Of a stretch of DNA of 64,000 nucleotides, positions 8,222 through 16,635 are shown piece after piece. Origin of the DNA: Pseudomonas fluorescens (GTDB taxonomy: Bacteria; Pseudomonadota; Gammaproteobacteria; Pseudomonadales; Pseudomonadaceae); NCBI RefSeq assembly GCF_902497895.1, contig NZ_CABVHQ010000004.1:120094-184093 (forward strand), written 5' to 3'. Made by a program: the position numbers and the translations under genes. Positions within the stretch are counted from its first letter, which is position 1. The number at the start of each line of letters is the position of its first letter. The notes below the pieces were generated by a model. The model was not told the origin of the DNA. It did not search any database and was given only the letters and a program-made list of their open reading frames with translations.

Positions 8222-9388
8222 TTGAATCTGCGCTCCCTGATCCTTGCCCTGCTCGTCGCCTTAATGGTGGCGTTGACCGGGTGCGCCACAAAAGAACGCC
8301 CCCCCGAGCTGAAGCCGCAGGTGCTGATCTCGGAAAACACCTGGCGGCAGGTCGATCAGGACATAGTCGCCGCCTCCAAAGACGCCACAGGCCAGGCCAA
8401 GCTCTACACCCGCGGCTCCATGGATCACTGGAGACTGCGCATCTACCAGCGCACCGAGGAAGACTTCATTCCGTGGTTCAGCAACTACTGGACCCAGGAA
8501 TGGCTGTCCATGAAGGTGACCTGGTACAACATAAGCGCTGCAAAAGAAGAGAAAGACCGTTCGACAAAACGATTGGCGGCCTACCTGCAGGAGCAATACC
8601 ACGATCGAGTGCTCGCCCCCGTCGCCGTGGAGATCGATCCCGATGCGATCATGGGGCAGGCGACGGAATTCTACGTTCAACTCCTGAGCACACAACTTCA
8701 AGCTATAGCCCGGCGCTATGGTGTCCCCGCGGAACAACTCAATCGCCGGCTTCAGGACATTCCGGCGATTACCCTGGCACCCCCGCCCGCCAACAACGCT
8801 TCGCTCTACCAGGTGCTCCACACCGAACCGATCGCCACGCTGCCAGCCTACGTGGCCCTGACCGATCAGATCCACACCGTCGCGGCTAAAACCGGCGCCA
8901 GTACATCGGACGCGGCTATATCGACGGTGGCGAAAAGCACCAGCGAAAGACTCGAGGCCCAATTTGCCAGCAGAGGTATCGCCAGTGTCGCCGCAGCGGC
9001 GGCCGGACGGGTGGCAGGCATGATGATTTCCATGGGCGCGGCAGGTATTCGCGCCATGGCCCACGAGAGCGACCGGCCGGAAATGGAAGCACAGGTTCGG
9101 CAAAATCTCGGCACCGCCTTTGACCAGGCGTGGCTCAAGCTGGTCAAGAGTCCCACCACCGGGGTCATGGCATCGGTTCTTTACCTGGCCGGGCAAATCG
9201 AAGGAAGTCTCAGCAAAGCCATTGAAATGCCGGTTCGATTCGGACCGGTACCCCGAGAAGTTCCTCTGCCAGGCCAGGAGTCAGTGCAGGACGAAAGAAC
9301 TGAGGAGCAAGTTCCTGCCGACGATGGGGACGCGGCTGAACAACCCGACATGGGCGCTGGCAGCGCAGATCCCTCAGTGGACGAATGA
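8222..9388 (+). CDS. Putative lipoprotein of unknown function
   Basis: The 388-residue product starts MNLRSLILALLVALMVALTGCATKE, a signal sequence ending in the lipobox LTGC, so Cys21 should be lipidated. Ahead of the TTG start at 8222 is GGGGGACTGCGATC, an acceptable ribosome binding site, and no in-frame ATG precedes the signal peptide. The mature part is mixed alpha-helical. It has a Gly/Ala-rich hydrophobic stretch around residues 255-280 (IASVAAAAAGRVAGMMISMGAAG) that could insert in a membrane, and an acidic tail. I do not recognise a family. It is alone in its orientation, with an independent promoter likely in 7974-8221. Confidence 0.75.
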   Translation: MNLRSLILALLVALMVALTGCATKERPPELKPQVLISENTWRQVDQDIVAASKDATGQAKLYTRGSMDHWRLRIYQRTEEDFIPWFSNYWTQEWLSMKVTWYNISAAKEEKDRSTKRLAAYLQEQYHDRVLAPVAVEIDPDAIMGQATEFYVQLLSTQLQAIARRYGVPAEQLNRRLQDIPAITLAPPPANNASLYQVLHTEPIATLPAYVALTDQIHTVAAKTGASTSDAAISTVAKSTSERLEAQFASRGIASVAAAAAGRVAGMMISMGAAGIRAMAHESDRPEMEAQVRQNLGTAFDQAWLKLVKSPTTGVMASVLYLAGQIEGSLSKAIEMPVRFGPVPREVPLPGQESVQDERTEEQVPADDGDAAEQPDMGAGSADPSVDE

Positions 9389-9511
9389 TGAGTGAGCCGC
9401 CTGCGGGCTGTGTTTTAACGGATCGGGCAAGGGAAATCTGTCCTACAGTTTATTGGCTATCGACTATCTGACACGACTCGCCCCCCGACCTTAAAACAAG
9501 AGAATCGACTC

Positions 9512-11239
9512 ATGACCTTCGAGCCCTTCGCCAAATCTCTTATTGCGACGGTATTCGCCCTTGGTTTCACCTCTGTCCAGGCTGCTTCACAAGCCCCGGT
9601 CGCTGCCGAAAACGGCATGGTGGTCACCGCACAACATATTGCTAGCCGTATCGGTGTCGATATCCTCAAGGATGGCGGCAACGCGGTCGATGCCGCCGTG
9701 GCGGTCGGCTATGCACTGGCGGTGGTCTACCCTGCGGCAGGCAACCTTGGTGGCGGCGGCTTCATGACGATCCAGTTGGCCGATGGCCGCAAGACCTTCC
9801 TCGACTTCCGCGAGAAGGCGCCTCTGGCGGCCACACCGAACATGTACCTCGACAAGGATGGCAATGTCGTCCCGGACCTGAGCACCAAAGGGCACCTGGC
9901 TGTCGGCGTTCCGGGGACCGTGTCCGGCATGGAGCTGGCGCTGGAGAAATACGGCACGATGAAACGTGGTGACGTCATCATGCCGGCCATCAAGTATGCC
10001 GAGGACGGCTTCGTGCTCGACCAGGGCGACGTCGACCTGCTCGCAACCGCGACTGACGTGTTCAAGAAAGACATGAACGATTCGGGCTCGATCTTCCTGA
10101 GCAACGGCGAGCCGCTCCAGGTCGGCCAGAAGCTGGTGCAAAAAGACCTGGCCAAGACATTGCGGGAAATTGCCAGCAAAGGTGCTGACGGTTTCTACAA
10201 GGGTTGGGTGGCCGAGGCCATCGTCGCCTCGAGCCAGGCCGGCAAGGGCCTCATCACGCAGGCCGACCTGGACAAGTATCAGACCCGCGAGCTCGCGCCC
10301 ATCGAGTGCGACTACCGCGGCTACCACGTCATTTCTGCGCCGCCGCCGAGCTCGGGTGGGGTGATTATTTGCGAGATCATGAACATCCTCGAAGGCTATC
10401 CGATGCCAAGCCTGGGCTATCACTCGGCTCAGGGCCTGCACTATCAGATCGAAGCCATGCGCCATGCCTATGTCGACCGCAACAGCTACCTGGGTGACCC
10501 CGACTTCGTCAAAAACCCGTTAGCGCACCTGCTGGACAAGGACTATGCGGCCAAGCTGCGCGCGGCCATCGACCCGCAAAAAGCCGGAGTTTCCCAAGCA
10601 ATCAAACCCGGGGTCGCGCCTCACGAGGGCAGTAACACCACGCACTACTCGATCGTCGACAAATGGGGCAATGCGGTGTCGGTGACCTACACCCTGAACG
10701 ATTGGTTTGGTGCCGGGGTCATGGCCAGCAAGACCGGCGTCATCCTCAACGACGAAATGGACGACTTCACCGCCAAGGTCGGCGTACCCAACATGTACGG
10801 GCTGGTGCAAGGGGAAGCGAACGCCATCGCCCCAGGCAAAGCCCCACTGTCCTCAATGAGCCCGACCATCGTCACCAAGGACGGCAAAACCGTGATGGTT
10901 GTCGGCACCCCAGGCGGCAGCCGGATCATCACCGCGACCTTGCTGACGATCCTCAACGTCATCGACTACGGCATGAACATCCAGGAAGCCGTCGATGCAC
11001 CGCGATTTCATCAACAGTGGATGCCGGAAGAAACCAATCTCGAAACCTTCGCCGTCAGCCCCGACACCCAGAAAATCCTCGAAAGCTGGGGCCAGAAATT
11101 CACCGGCCCACAAGACGCCAACCACCTCGCGGCGATTCTGGTCGGAGCACCGTCGCTCGGTGGTAAACCGGTCGGCAAGAACCGCTTCTACGGGGCGAAC
11201 GATCCGCGGCGTGGGTCGGGGTTGTCGCTGGGGTATTGA
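9512..11239 (+). CDS. ggt: Gamma-glutamyltransferase, periplasmic
   Basis: Gamma-glutamyltranspeptidase cleaves glutathione and other gamma-glutamyl compounds in the periplasm. It is made as a proenzyme that cuts itself before a threonine. The 575-residue product has a signal peptide (cleavage likely after VQAAS), the large-subunit start GMVVTAQHIASRIGVDILKDGGNAVDAAVA, and the autoprocessing/nucleophile motif NTTHYS with the catalytic Thr expected at residue 376. GTPGGSRI, a typical small-subunit motif, is also present. An AAGAG element lies ahead of ATG 9512. The length is standard for the family. It stands alone, flanked by a lipoprotein gene and a hairpin. Confidence 0.95.
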   Translation: MTFEPFAKSLIATVFALGFTSVQAASQAPVAAENGMVVTAQHIASRIGVDILKDGGNAVDAAVAVGYALAVVYPAAGNLGGGGFMTIQLADGRKTFLDFREKAPLAATPNMYLDKDGNVVPDLSTKGHLAVGVPGTVSGMELALEKYGTMKRGDVIMPAIKYAEDGFVLDQGDVDLLATATDVFKKDMNDSGSIFLSNGEPLQVGQKLVQKDLAKTLREIASKGADGFYKGWVAEAIVASSQAGKGLITQADLDKYQTRELAPIECDYRGYHVISAPPPSSGGVIICEIMNILEGYPMPSLGYHSAQGLHYQIEAMRHAYVDRNSYLGDPDFVKNPLAHLLDKDYAAKLRAAIDPQKAGVSQAIKPGVAPHEGSNTTHYSIVDKWGNAVSVTYTLNDWFGAGVMASKTGVILNDEMDDFTAKVGVPNMYGLVQGEANAIAPGKAPLSSMSPTIVTKDGKTVMVVGTPGGSRIITATLLTILNVIDYGMNIQEAVDAPRFHQQWMPEETNLETFAVSPDTQKILESWGQKFTGPQDANHLAAILVGAPSLGGKPVGKNRFYGANDPRRGSGLSLGY

Positions 11240-11260
11240 GAGAGGTGAAGTCCTGATTCA

Positions 11261-11311
11261 GGGCTTTTGTTGAGCGGCGCAGGTTGAAACTGCGCCGCTC
11301 AACAAAAGCCC
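11261..11311. repeat. Perfect 22-bp inverted repeat after ggt
   Basis: GGGCTTTTGTTGAGCGGCGC AG (11261-11282) is perfectly inverted at 11290-11311 around a 7-base loop. It starts 22 bases after the ggt stop codon and is probably its transcript end. It is not a canonical terminator: the T-run lies on the 5' side of the stem and the A-run on the 3' side in both directions. Confidence 0.6.
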
Positions 11312-11550
11312 AAACCCTGCGTATGACAATTGGCCCTCTTTCCTCGCAGCTAATAAATCCCGAGCACAATCATTTGACCCAATGGTGGCATTTGGTTGAG
11401 TGGCAGAAAACAAAACTGTTCCCTCGCTACTAAATTGTTGCCTGAGCAAAACGACGAACAGTCGCGCCTTTCTTGCCCACTTGAATGCCCGTAGAATCGC
11501 AATCCTTCTCAACGGGCATAGCAGCGGCTCATCCAGCTAAAGGCACATGC
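11312..11550 (+). promoter_or_regulatory. Upstream region of the Septu-like cassette
   Basis: These 239 bases are slightly A/T-richer than their surroundings and hold no reading frame of note. The weak AAAGG element ending at 11543 is the only ribosome-binding candidate for ATG 11551. Because PtuA/PtuB pairs also occur with a reverse transcriptase and a structured RNA (retron Ec78), I looked for a reverse transcriptase here and found none. Confidence 0.4.
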
Positions 11551-12993
11551 ATGAAGCTCGAAACATTGACTTTGCAGAATTTCCGCTGCTTCGATCAGAT
11601 CGAGGTTGAACTGCATCCCTCCGTCACCGTATTAGTGGCCGAAAACGGACAGGGGAAATCGACCCTGCTCGATGCTATTCGTATTGCTCTGTGGCCATTT
11701 GTCAGCAGCTTTGACTTGGCCCGCAATACCTTCAATGACCCCGGCAATGGCATCGCAATCGACGACGTGCGGTTATTGAAGCTGGGCAGCGGTGACATGG
11801 CCCGTCAGTTGCCGTCTCGGGTCTCGATGATGGGCGACTACGGTGTTGGCCCCGAAACGATATGGGCCCGTTATCGCGACAGCGAGACCAAGTCCACCAA
11901 AACCAAGGACGAGGCCAGCGCGGTCCTTTTAAAGCGCTATGCGGCTTCTTTACAGGATGAAGTGCGCAAACCTGGCCGTCCACCCACCAGCCTGCCTGTG
12001 TTCGGTTACTACGGCACAGGTCGTCTGTGGTCGCAAAAACGTCTGATGGAGACGCAAAAAGGCAAGGACGACACCCAGGCCGCGGATTTTTACGTGCGCA
12101 CCTTTGCCTACGCTAATTGCCTCGACCCCGCGTCTTCGTACAAGCATTTCAAGGAATGGTTTATCTGGGCATTCGAAAGCTATCGAGAGCAGCAAATCAA
12201 ACAGCTCGAGAATCACGGCGCTCAGCAAGACCTGGATATCGCCAGGCAGCGGGTAGAAGTGGTTCAGCAGGCCATTGATTGTTTCTTAGAGCCGACCACG
12301 GGCTGGTCTTCGCTGGAGTACAGCGTCAGCCAGCAAAAATCCTTGATCCTTCACCATGAACAGCACGGCATTCTGGACGTCGATCTACTAAGCGATGGCA
12401 TTCGCAGCGTGCTTGCAATGGTCGGGGACATCGCCTATCGCTGCATCAAGCTCAATCCCCACCTGGGTCTAAATGCGGCCAGGGAAACGTCCGGGGTAGT
12501 ATTGATTGATGAGGTGGACATGCACCTGCACCCCAGTTGGCAGCAGAAGGTGCTCGGGCAGTTGAGTGAAGCGTTCCCCTGCGTCCAGTTTATCGTTACG
12601 ACCCACAGCCCTCAGGTGTTGACCACGGTTCCAGCCGAATGCATCAGGGTTCTGGCGTCCGAGGAGGATGAAGAAACAGGGTTGAGTCGAACCGTCGTTC
12701 GCCGAATCACTCAGCAGACGCAAGGTATAGCAAGTTCCGATGTGATGGCCGAAGTGATGGGCACCGATCCTGTGCCGGATCTGGAATCCGCGCAGCAATT
12801 GAGCACCTATAGGGCGCTGATCGAGCAGGGGCGCAAGGACACGGTTCAGGGCCTGCAACTGTGTGCTGCGCTTGAAAGGCATTTTGGGGGAAGCCATCCG
12901 CAAATGCTCGAATGCCAGCGGTTAATTCGCTTGCAAACGCTCAAGAGCAAGCTGCCTGCGCGCTCGCCGCGAACTCCAGATCCTCGGGGCTGA
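11551..12993 (+). CDS. ptuA: PtuA-like AAA/ABC-type ATPase of a Septu-like defence cassette
   Basis: The 480-residue product is an SMC/RecF-like ATPase of the AAA_15/AAA_21 type. MKLETLTLQNFRCFDQIEVE opens the fold. Walker A ENGQGKST is at residues 31-38, Walker B LIDE at 318-321 within VVLIDEVDMHLHPSWQQ, and the following TTHSPQ motif at 350-355. The middle (residues 110-270) is helical and specific to the family. The next gene is an HNH nuclease of the PtuB kind, 3 bases away. That pairing is the hallmark of the Septu antiphage system and of the effector module of retron Ec78. The ATPase is intact. ATG 11551 is chosen over the upstream TTG at 11485 because the family starts at this Met. Specific Septu membership is inferred from gene order and motifs. 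Confidence 0.8.
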   Translation: MKLETLTLQNFRCFDQIEVELHPSVTVLVAENGQGKSTLLDAIRIALWPFVSSFDLARNTFNDPGNGIAIDDVRLLKLGSGDMARQLPSRVSMMGDYGVGPETIWARYRDSETKSTKTKDEASAVLLKRYAASLQDEVRKPGRPPTSLPVFGYYGTGRLWSQKRLMETQKGKDDTQAADFYVRTFAYANCLDPASSYKHFKEWFIWAFESYREQQIKQLENHGAQQDLDIARQRVEVVQQAIDCFLEPTTGWSSLEYSVSQQKSLILHHEQHGILDVDLLSDGIRSVLAMVGDIAYRCIKLNPHLGLNAARETSGVVLIDEVDMHLHPSWQQKVLGQLSEAFPCVQFIVTTHSPQVLTTVPAECIRVLASEEDEETGLSRTVVRRITQQTQGIASSDVMAEVMGTDPVPDLESAQQLSTYRALIEQGRKDTVQGLQLCAALERHFGGSHPQMLECQRLIRLQTLKSKLPARSPRTPDPRG

Positions 12994-12996
12994 GCC

Positions 12997-13515
12997 ATGC
13001 GTAAACTGCAACGGGGTAGCGGACCAGGTTGTTTGTCGCTCTATCAGCACGGGAGACACAACTGGGGTTGCGTGACATCCGAACACAGGGCCGAAATTTG
13101 GCGAGACCTGAACACAATGCAGGGCGGTCGTTGCGCATACTGCGAAGCGCCCATCAATGAAAGCGATCGTCATATCGAGCACTTCCGACAGAAGGGCCGC
13201 GATCCCAGAGTGACGTTCGAATGGGAAAACCTGTTTGGCTCGTGCAATCGTCATGAGTCCTGCGGCAAGCACAAAGACCGCTGCGCCTACGCCCCCCTCG
13301 TACTGATCAAACCGGATTGTGACGATCCAGACGATTACTGGGTGTTCGTGAGCGATGGCACAATCAGGCCGCGTGCAGATCTGAGCACGCCGCAACAAAG
13401 TCGTGCCGAGGAAAGCCTACGCATCTTCAATCTTGACGCCCGAAACGGCAGATTGCGACACATGCGACGAGAGGCGGTCAGGCAATACCTGGATACGGCA
13501 GAAATATTGGCCTAA
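12997..13515 (+). CDS. ptuB: PtuB-like HNH endonuclease, prematurely stopped
   Basis: The 172-residue product has a zinc-supported HNH core: C46-A-Y-C49, H59-I-E-H62, then ENLFGSCN (77-84) and CGKHK (89-93). This is the layout of PtuB/TIGR02646-type nucleases partnered with a PtuA ATPase. The ATG lies 3 bases after the ptuA stop, so the two are surely co-transcribed. The frame ends at TAA 13513-13515, but reading on in the same frame gives 39 more codons of convincing protein (LAEQTSEDEWLQIVMEEVSA...) to a second TAA at 13633. The nonsense codon therefore removes the C-terminal fifth. All nuclease residues remain, so activity may or may not survive. Loss of a toxic effector's function would be a plausible reason for the lesion. 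Confidence 0.75.
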   Translation: MRKLQRGSGPGCLSLYQHGRHNWGCVTSEHRAEIWRDLNTMQGGRCAYCEAPINESDRHIEHFRQKGRDPRVTFEWENLFGSCNRHESCGKHKDRCAYAPLVLIKPDCDDPDDYWVFVSDGTIRPRADLSTPQQSRAEESLRIFNLDARNGRLRHMRREAVRQYLDTAEILA

Positions 13516-13635
13516 TTGGCCGAGCAAACAAGTGAAGACGAATGGTTGCAGATTGTGATGGAGGAAGTGAGCGCCACTGCACATCATCCGTTCTCGACCG
13601 CCATCAGGCATGTGCTGGTAGGGAACTGGAGGTAA
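13516..13635 (+). pseudogene. In-frame remnant of the ptuB 3' end
   Basis: Directly after the TAA at 13513 the same frame continues for 39 codons, LAEQTSEDEWLQIVMEEVSA then TAHHPFSTAIRHVLVGNWR, before TAA 13633. The composition and the fit to the C-terminal end of PtuB relatives indicate a single-base change to TAA (for example from GAA or CAA) rather than a natural end. There is no ribosome binding site for independent translation. Confidence 0.65.
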
Positions 13636-13670
13636 TTGAACCCGGTCTCTGAGCTAGCTGAGAACTACTA

Positions 13671-13695
13671 AAAACCCGCATCACTGCGGGTTTTC
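13671..13695. terminator. Rho-independent terminator after ptuAB
   Basis: AAAACCCGCA TCAC TGCGGGTTTT followed by TCTCT. Arms of ten bases are perfect. It is symmetrical, so it can serve the ptuAB transcript on the plus strand and the converging small gene on the minus strand. Confidence 0.85.
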
Positions 13696-13721
13696 TCTAT
13701 TCATGTTCACTAGAAGCGATA

Positions 13722-14006
13722 TCAGTTTCCTCCCATCCCTCGCCTCTCAATCACTCCGAACACATCTGTGACGTCCTGAATCATCAGGCGAGCGACATTG
13801 ACGACGGTGCTGATGTCGCGTTCAGCGTAGTCAGGGATATTGGTGCAGACCATCAGGGTCAGGTAGTTGAGGACGGTGTGCAGGCGTTCGCTGACGCAGG
13901 CGTGCAGGTCGCTTAGCGGGGCTTGGCTGTCGATCATCAGGACGGGTTCGTCGGTGACGATGTTGGTGAAGGGGATGAAGCGGTCGGGCGGAGTTTGGGT
14001 TGTCAT
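13722..14006 (-). CDS. Small DUF3077-like protein
   Basis: The 94-residue product MTTQTPPDRFIPFTNIVTDE... is built from a Pro-rich start, a short strand (PVLMIDSQAPLSDL) and two helices (HACVSERLHTVLNYLTLMVC and NVARLMIQDVTDVFGVIERR). This pattern recurs in DUF3077-type proteins that occur in several copies per genome in fluorescent pseudomonads; function is unknown. The assignment is from recall and tentative. GTGAAAACTC precedes the start and the ribosome binding site is weak. The striking feature is the structured leader upstream (14037-14136). Confidence 0.6.
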   Translation of the reverse strand: MTTQTPPDRFIPFTNIVTDEPVLMIDSQAPLSDLHACVSERLHTVLNYLTLMVCTNIPDYAERDISTVVNVARLMIQDVTDVFGVIERRGMGGN

Positions 14007-14036
14007 AGGTGAAAACTCATTTCAAATTAAAGAAAT

Positions 14037-14136
14037 GCCACCTTTCGCTGCGAAACAAATGGGTGGCAGCTGTGCGCGGGTTCGCAGACCGAGGAAATGA
14101 ATAAACCCGGCAGACCCGAAGGTCTCCCACGCACAG
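14037..14136 (-). promoter_or_regulatory. Structured 5' leader of the DUF3077-like gene
   Basis: Read on the minus strand the leader folds into two nested elements. CTGTGCGTGGG (14136-14126) pairs with CCCGCGCACAG (14080-14070). It encloses a small hairpin AGACC-TTCG-GGTCT and a second side arm CTCGGTCTGCGAA. Closer to the gene, GCCACC (14067-14062) pairs with GGTGGC (14042-14037) around an inner TTTCGCAGCGAAA hairpin. The second hairpin ends 31 bases before the start codon. I recall similar leaders before other members of this gene family. No known riboswitch class was recognised. Confidence 0.5.
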
Positions 14137-14310
14137 CCGCCATAAAACGAAACGCAGGCGCAATCTGCCCATGTTGTCTTTTGACGGTGCTGGTAAAACA
14201 TTTCTGTATGGGCTGCGAAACCCTGTCGCTGACCGGAGTCAGCAGACGGGCGAACTATAAGCGGCAGGCTTTGGTGTGTGCAACCAGGCACTAGGCGGGT
14301 GCGCTATTCC

Positions 14311-14444
14311 CTGTGGCGAGGGAGCTTGCTCCCGCTCGAGCGCGCAGCGGTCGCAATAGGGCTACTTCATTGTGTCAGGCAGCTCACCGTCGCAAGTTTT
14401 ACGACTGCTTCGCAGCCGAGCGGGAGCAAGCTCCCTCGCCACAG
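14311..14444. repeat. REP-type inverted pair, family A variant
   Basis: CTGTGGCGAGGGAGCTTGCT at 14311 is inverted at 14425-14444 (AGCAAGCTCCCTCGCCACAG). It differs from the other family A units by AGCTTGCT in place of GGCTTGCC, with the matching change in the other arm, so pairing is kept. Confidence 0.85.
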
Positions 14445-14603
14445 AAAGCATCATTCCCACAGGTATTGCAGACCCTACGGGGAAATATGCGGAGTCAGAA
14501 ACTCCGTCAGCAAAAACCGCCCCCACAAAAAATGGGCACCCAACCTGGTTGGCGCGCCCATCTTGGATACCGCTTTCCCCACTATTCGGGGAGTCCGTAT
14601 CTG

Positions 14604-14879
14604 TTACGGATTGACGCTATCTTTCAGCGATTTTCCCGGTTTGAAGGCAACGGTGTTGCTTGCCTTGATTTTCACGGGTTCGCCGGTTTGCGGGTTTTTG
14701 CCAGTACGGGCGCCACGGTGGCGTTGCAGGAAGGTGCCGAAGCCCACCAGGGTGACGCTGTCTTTACGGTGCAGAGCGCCGGTGATTTCTTCGAGAACGG
14801 CGTTGAGAACGCGATTGGCCTGTTCTTTGGTGAGATCAGCTTTTTCAGCAATGGCGGCTGCGAGATCTGGTTTACGCAT
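14604..14879 (-). CDS. hupA: DNA-binding protein HU
   Basis: HU is a small nucleoid protein that bends DNA without sequence specificity. The 91-residue product MRKPDLAAAIAEKADLTKEQ... has the N-terminal dimer helices and the beta arm region GFGTFLQRHRGARTGKNPQTGEPVKI, ending KPGKSLKDSVNP. The RTGKNPQTGE turn with Pro at the arm tip is the intercalating element. AAAGAGG before ATG 14879 fixes the start. In P. putida an HU gene sits at the same place next to rubredoxin reductase. Confidence 0.93.
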   Translation of the reverse strand: MRKPDLAAAIAEKADLTKEQANRVLNAVLEEITGALHRKDSVTLVGFGTFLQRHRGARTGKNPQTGEPVKIKASNTVAFKPGKSLKDSVNP

Positions 14880-15067
14880 AGTGAAGCCTCTTTGACGGTT
14901 TTTTGTTGTTATGTCCGTGCTGTTCTTCCGGAACAGCGCCCAAAGCGCCGCAGGCTCTACTCTGCGGCAGACGGGAGTGAGGATGGCACGCCGACAGCAG
15001 TGGCGCCAGTCTCCCCGCGACCTTTGTAGGGGCAAAAGCGTGGTGTATCCGACAGAACGACCGGCAT

Positions 15068-16216
15068 TTATGCCAGCAGTGCCGGAAGCTCCCTGTTTAG
15101 AGCGAGTTTTTCCATAACGGCACTGCCGGTCAGGGCATAACCCAGCAGTTTGCCGCTAGCGTCACGGCACAGCGCCTTGATATTGACGCCCTCGCCTTCG
15201 ACCGTCCAGGTACCCTCCGAGCCCCGCGGCGGTGGCGAAACCACCAGAGGGCAGACCGGTGTTTTCACGGTAATCGGCATGGGGCCATAGTTGACGATTG
15301 TCGGGTTGCCGGCCAGGGTCTGGGCCAGCGCACGGGCGCAGCTCATCAACGGCATGACGTACAGCAGGTTCAGCCCGTCGACTTCGGCGCAGTCGCCCAA
15401 GGCGTAGATATTGGCGTGGGAGGTCTGCAGATGACGATCGACCACTACGCCGCGATTGACCACCAGGCCAGCTGCCGCCGCCAGATCGATGCGCGGGCGC
15501 AGGCCGATGGCTGACACGACAACATCGCAGGGGAGGACCTGACCGTCGGAGAGGTGAGCCTCAAGCCCGTCCGCGGTGCGCTGCAAGCTATTGAGCACCG
15601 GCCCGAGGTGGAAGCGCGCACCGATACTTTCCAGGCCGGCCTGGACCGCCGCAGCGGCAGCCGGATGCAGCAAGGTTGGCATCACCTGCTCGCAGGGTGC
15701 CACCAGTTGCACTTCATAGCCGCCGAGAATCAGGTCGTTGGCGAACTCACAGCCGATCAGCCCGGCGCCGAGCAGCAGCACCCGATGCTTGCCGACAGTC
15801 GCTGCGCGAAAGCGGGCATAGTCTTCGAGGTCGTTGATCGGGAAGATCGCCTCAGGCGCATCGCCTTGCACCGGCACTCGCACGGTCTCCGCGCCCCAGG
15901 CCAGGACCAGGTCACGATAGGCCACCGCCTCTTCACCGATCCACAGGCGCTTGTGGCCCGGATCAATGCCGCTGATGCGGGTATGGGTGCGGATCTCGGC
16001 CTTGAGCTGCTCGGCCATGGCGCCGGGTTCGGCCATACTCAGGCCGTCGGCGTCCTTGTTTTTGCCAAAGCCGGTGGACAGCATCGGCTTGGAGTAGGAA
16101 CGACCATCATCTGCAGTAATCAGCAGCAGCGGGGTTTCGCCATCGAGTTTGCGAAACTCCCGGGCCAGGTTGTAGCCAGCCAGCCCAGTGCCGACGATCA
16201 CCACAGGTGCGTTCAT
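15068..16216 (-). CDS. rubB: Rubredoxin-NAD(+) reductase
   Basis: This FAD enzyme passes electrons from NADH to rubredoxin, which then serves alkane hydroxylases or oxidative-stress reductases. The 382-residue product has the FAD fold at the N-terminus ([13 protein letters not shown]), a second nucleotide fold for NADH ([13 protein letters not shown], about residues 145-157), and the [10 protein letters not shown] motif that contacts the flavin. AAGGACAAAGGC precedes ATG 16216. It is followed upstream by the rubredoxin gene, 36 bases away, in the same direction, so the two form an operon. Confidence 0.93.
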   Translation of the reverse strand: MNAPVVIVGTGLAGYNLAREFRKLDGETPLLLITADDGRSYSKPMLSTGFGKNKDADGLSMAEPGAMAEQLKAEIRTHTRISGIDPGHKRLWIGEEAVAYRDLVLAWGAETVRVPVQGDAPEAIFPINDLEDYARFRAATVGKHRVLLLGAGLIGCEFANDLILGGYEVQLVAPCEQVMPTLLHPAAAAAVQAGLESIGARFHLGPVLNSLQRTADGLEAHLSDGQVLPCDVVVSAIGLRPRIDLAAAAGLVVNRGVVVDRHLQTSHANIYALGDCAEVDGLNLLYVMPLMSCARALAQTLAGNPTIVNYGPMPITVKTPVCPLVVSPPPRGSEGTWTVEGEGVNIKALCRDASGKLLGYALTGSAVMEKLALNRELPALLA

Positions 16217-16252
16217 GCCTTTGTCCTTTTTATAGTGATTCGAAAGCTGCAA

Positions 16253-16420
16253 TTAACCGATTTCGATCATTTCGAAATCCATTTTACCTACACCGCAGTC
16301 CGGGCACAGCCAGTCTGCCGGGACGTCTTGCCACAGGGTGCCGGGTGCGATGCCGTCGTCTGGCCAGCCGTCAGCCTCGTTGTAGATCAGGCCACAGACC
16401 ACACATTGCCACTTCTTCAT
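16253..16420 (-). CDS. rubA: Rubredoxin
   Basis: The 55-residue product [20 protein letters not shown]... has both CxxCG knuckles that bind the single iron, C6/C9 and C39/C42 (CPDCG). It also has the aromatic core residues W4, Y13 and W38. It carries electrons from the reductase encoded next in the operon. GAGG lies about ten bases before ATG 16420. Several pseudomonads have two tandem rubredoxin genes here; only one is present in this genome. Confidence 0.95.
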   Translation of the reverse strand: MKKWQCVVCGLIYNEADGWPDDGIAPGTLWQDVPADWLCPDCGVGKMDFEMIEIG

Positions 16421-16635
16421 TACATGTTTCCTCAGGTTCTCAGGCTATCGCTGGCGCGGACAGTCGATGGGTCATTACCGATGACACTTGGGTTGCCGTC
16501 CGGCTCAGGGCGTTTTGTACTGATCGGGATCGACAGATGCAAGCTCGTTCGACGCATGGGCCGCAGCCGATCAGGCTAAATCGCCTGTCGACATGGTAAG
16601 CTCGCCGCCTCATTTGCTGCCAATAATGACTCACT

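Larger units (their letters stand above)
14007..14603. other. Gap between DUF3077-like gene and HU
   Basis: This 597-base stretch holds the structured leader (14037-14136), the likely promoter of the small gene further right, the family A REP pair (14311-14444), and the 3' flank of the HU gene. A GGGCACCCAACC...GGTTGGCGCGCCC inverted repeat at about 14533-14562 and CCCCACTATTCGGGG at 14577-14591 could end the HU transcript. No gene was found. Confidence 0.5.

Noticed and set aside
7762..8889. Plus-strand frame of 375 codons across the DUF3303 and lipoprotein genes
   Set aside because: It overlaps two genes with good start signals and reads as Pro/Arg-rich shadow sequence.
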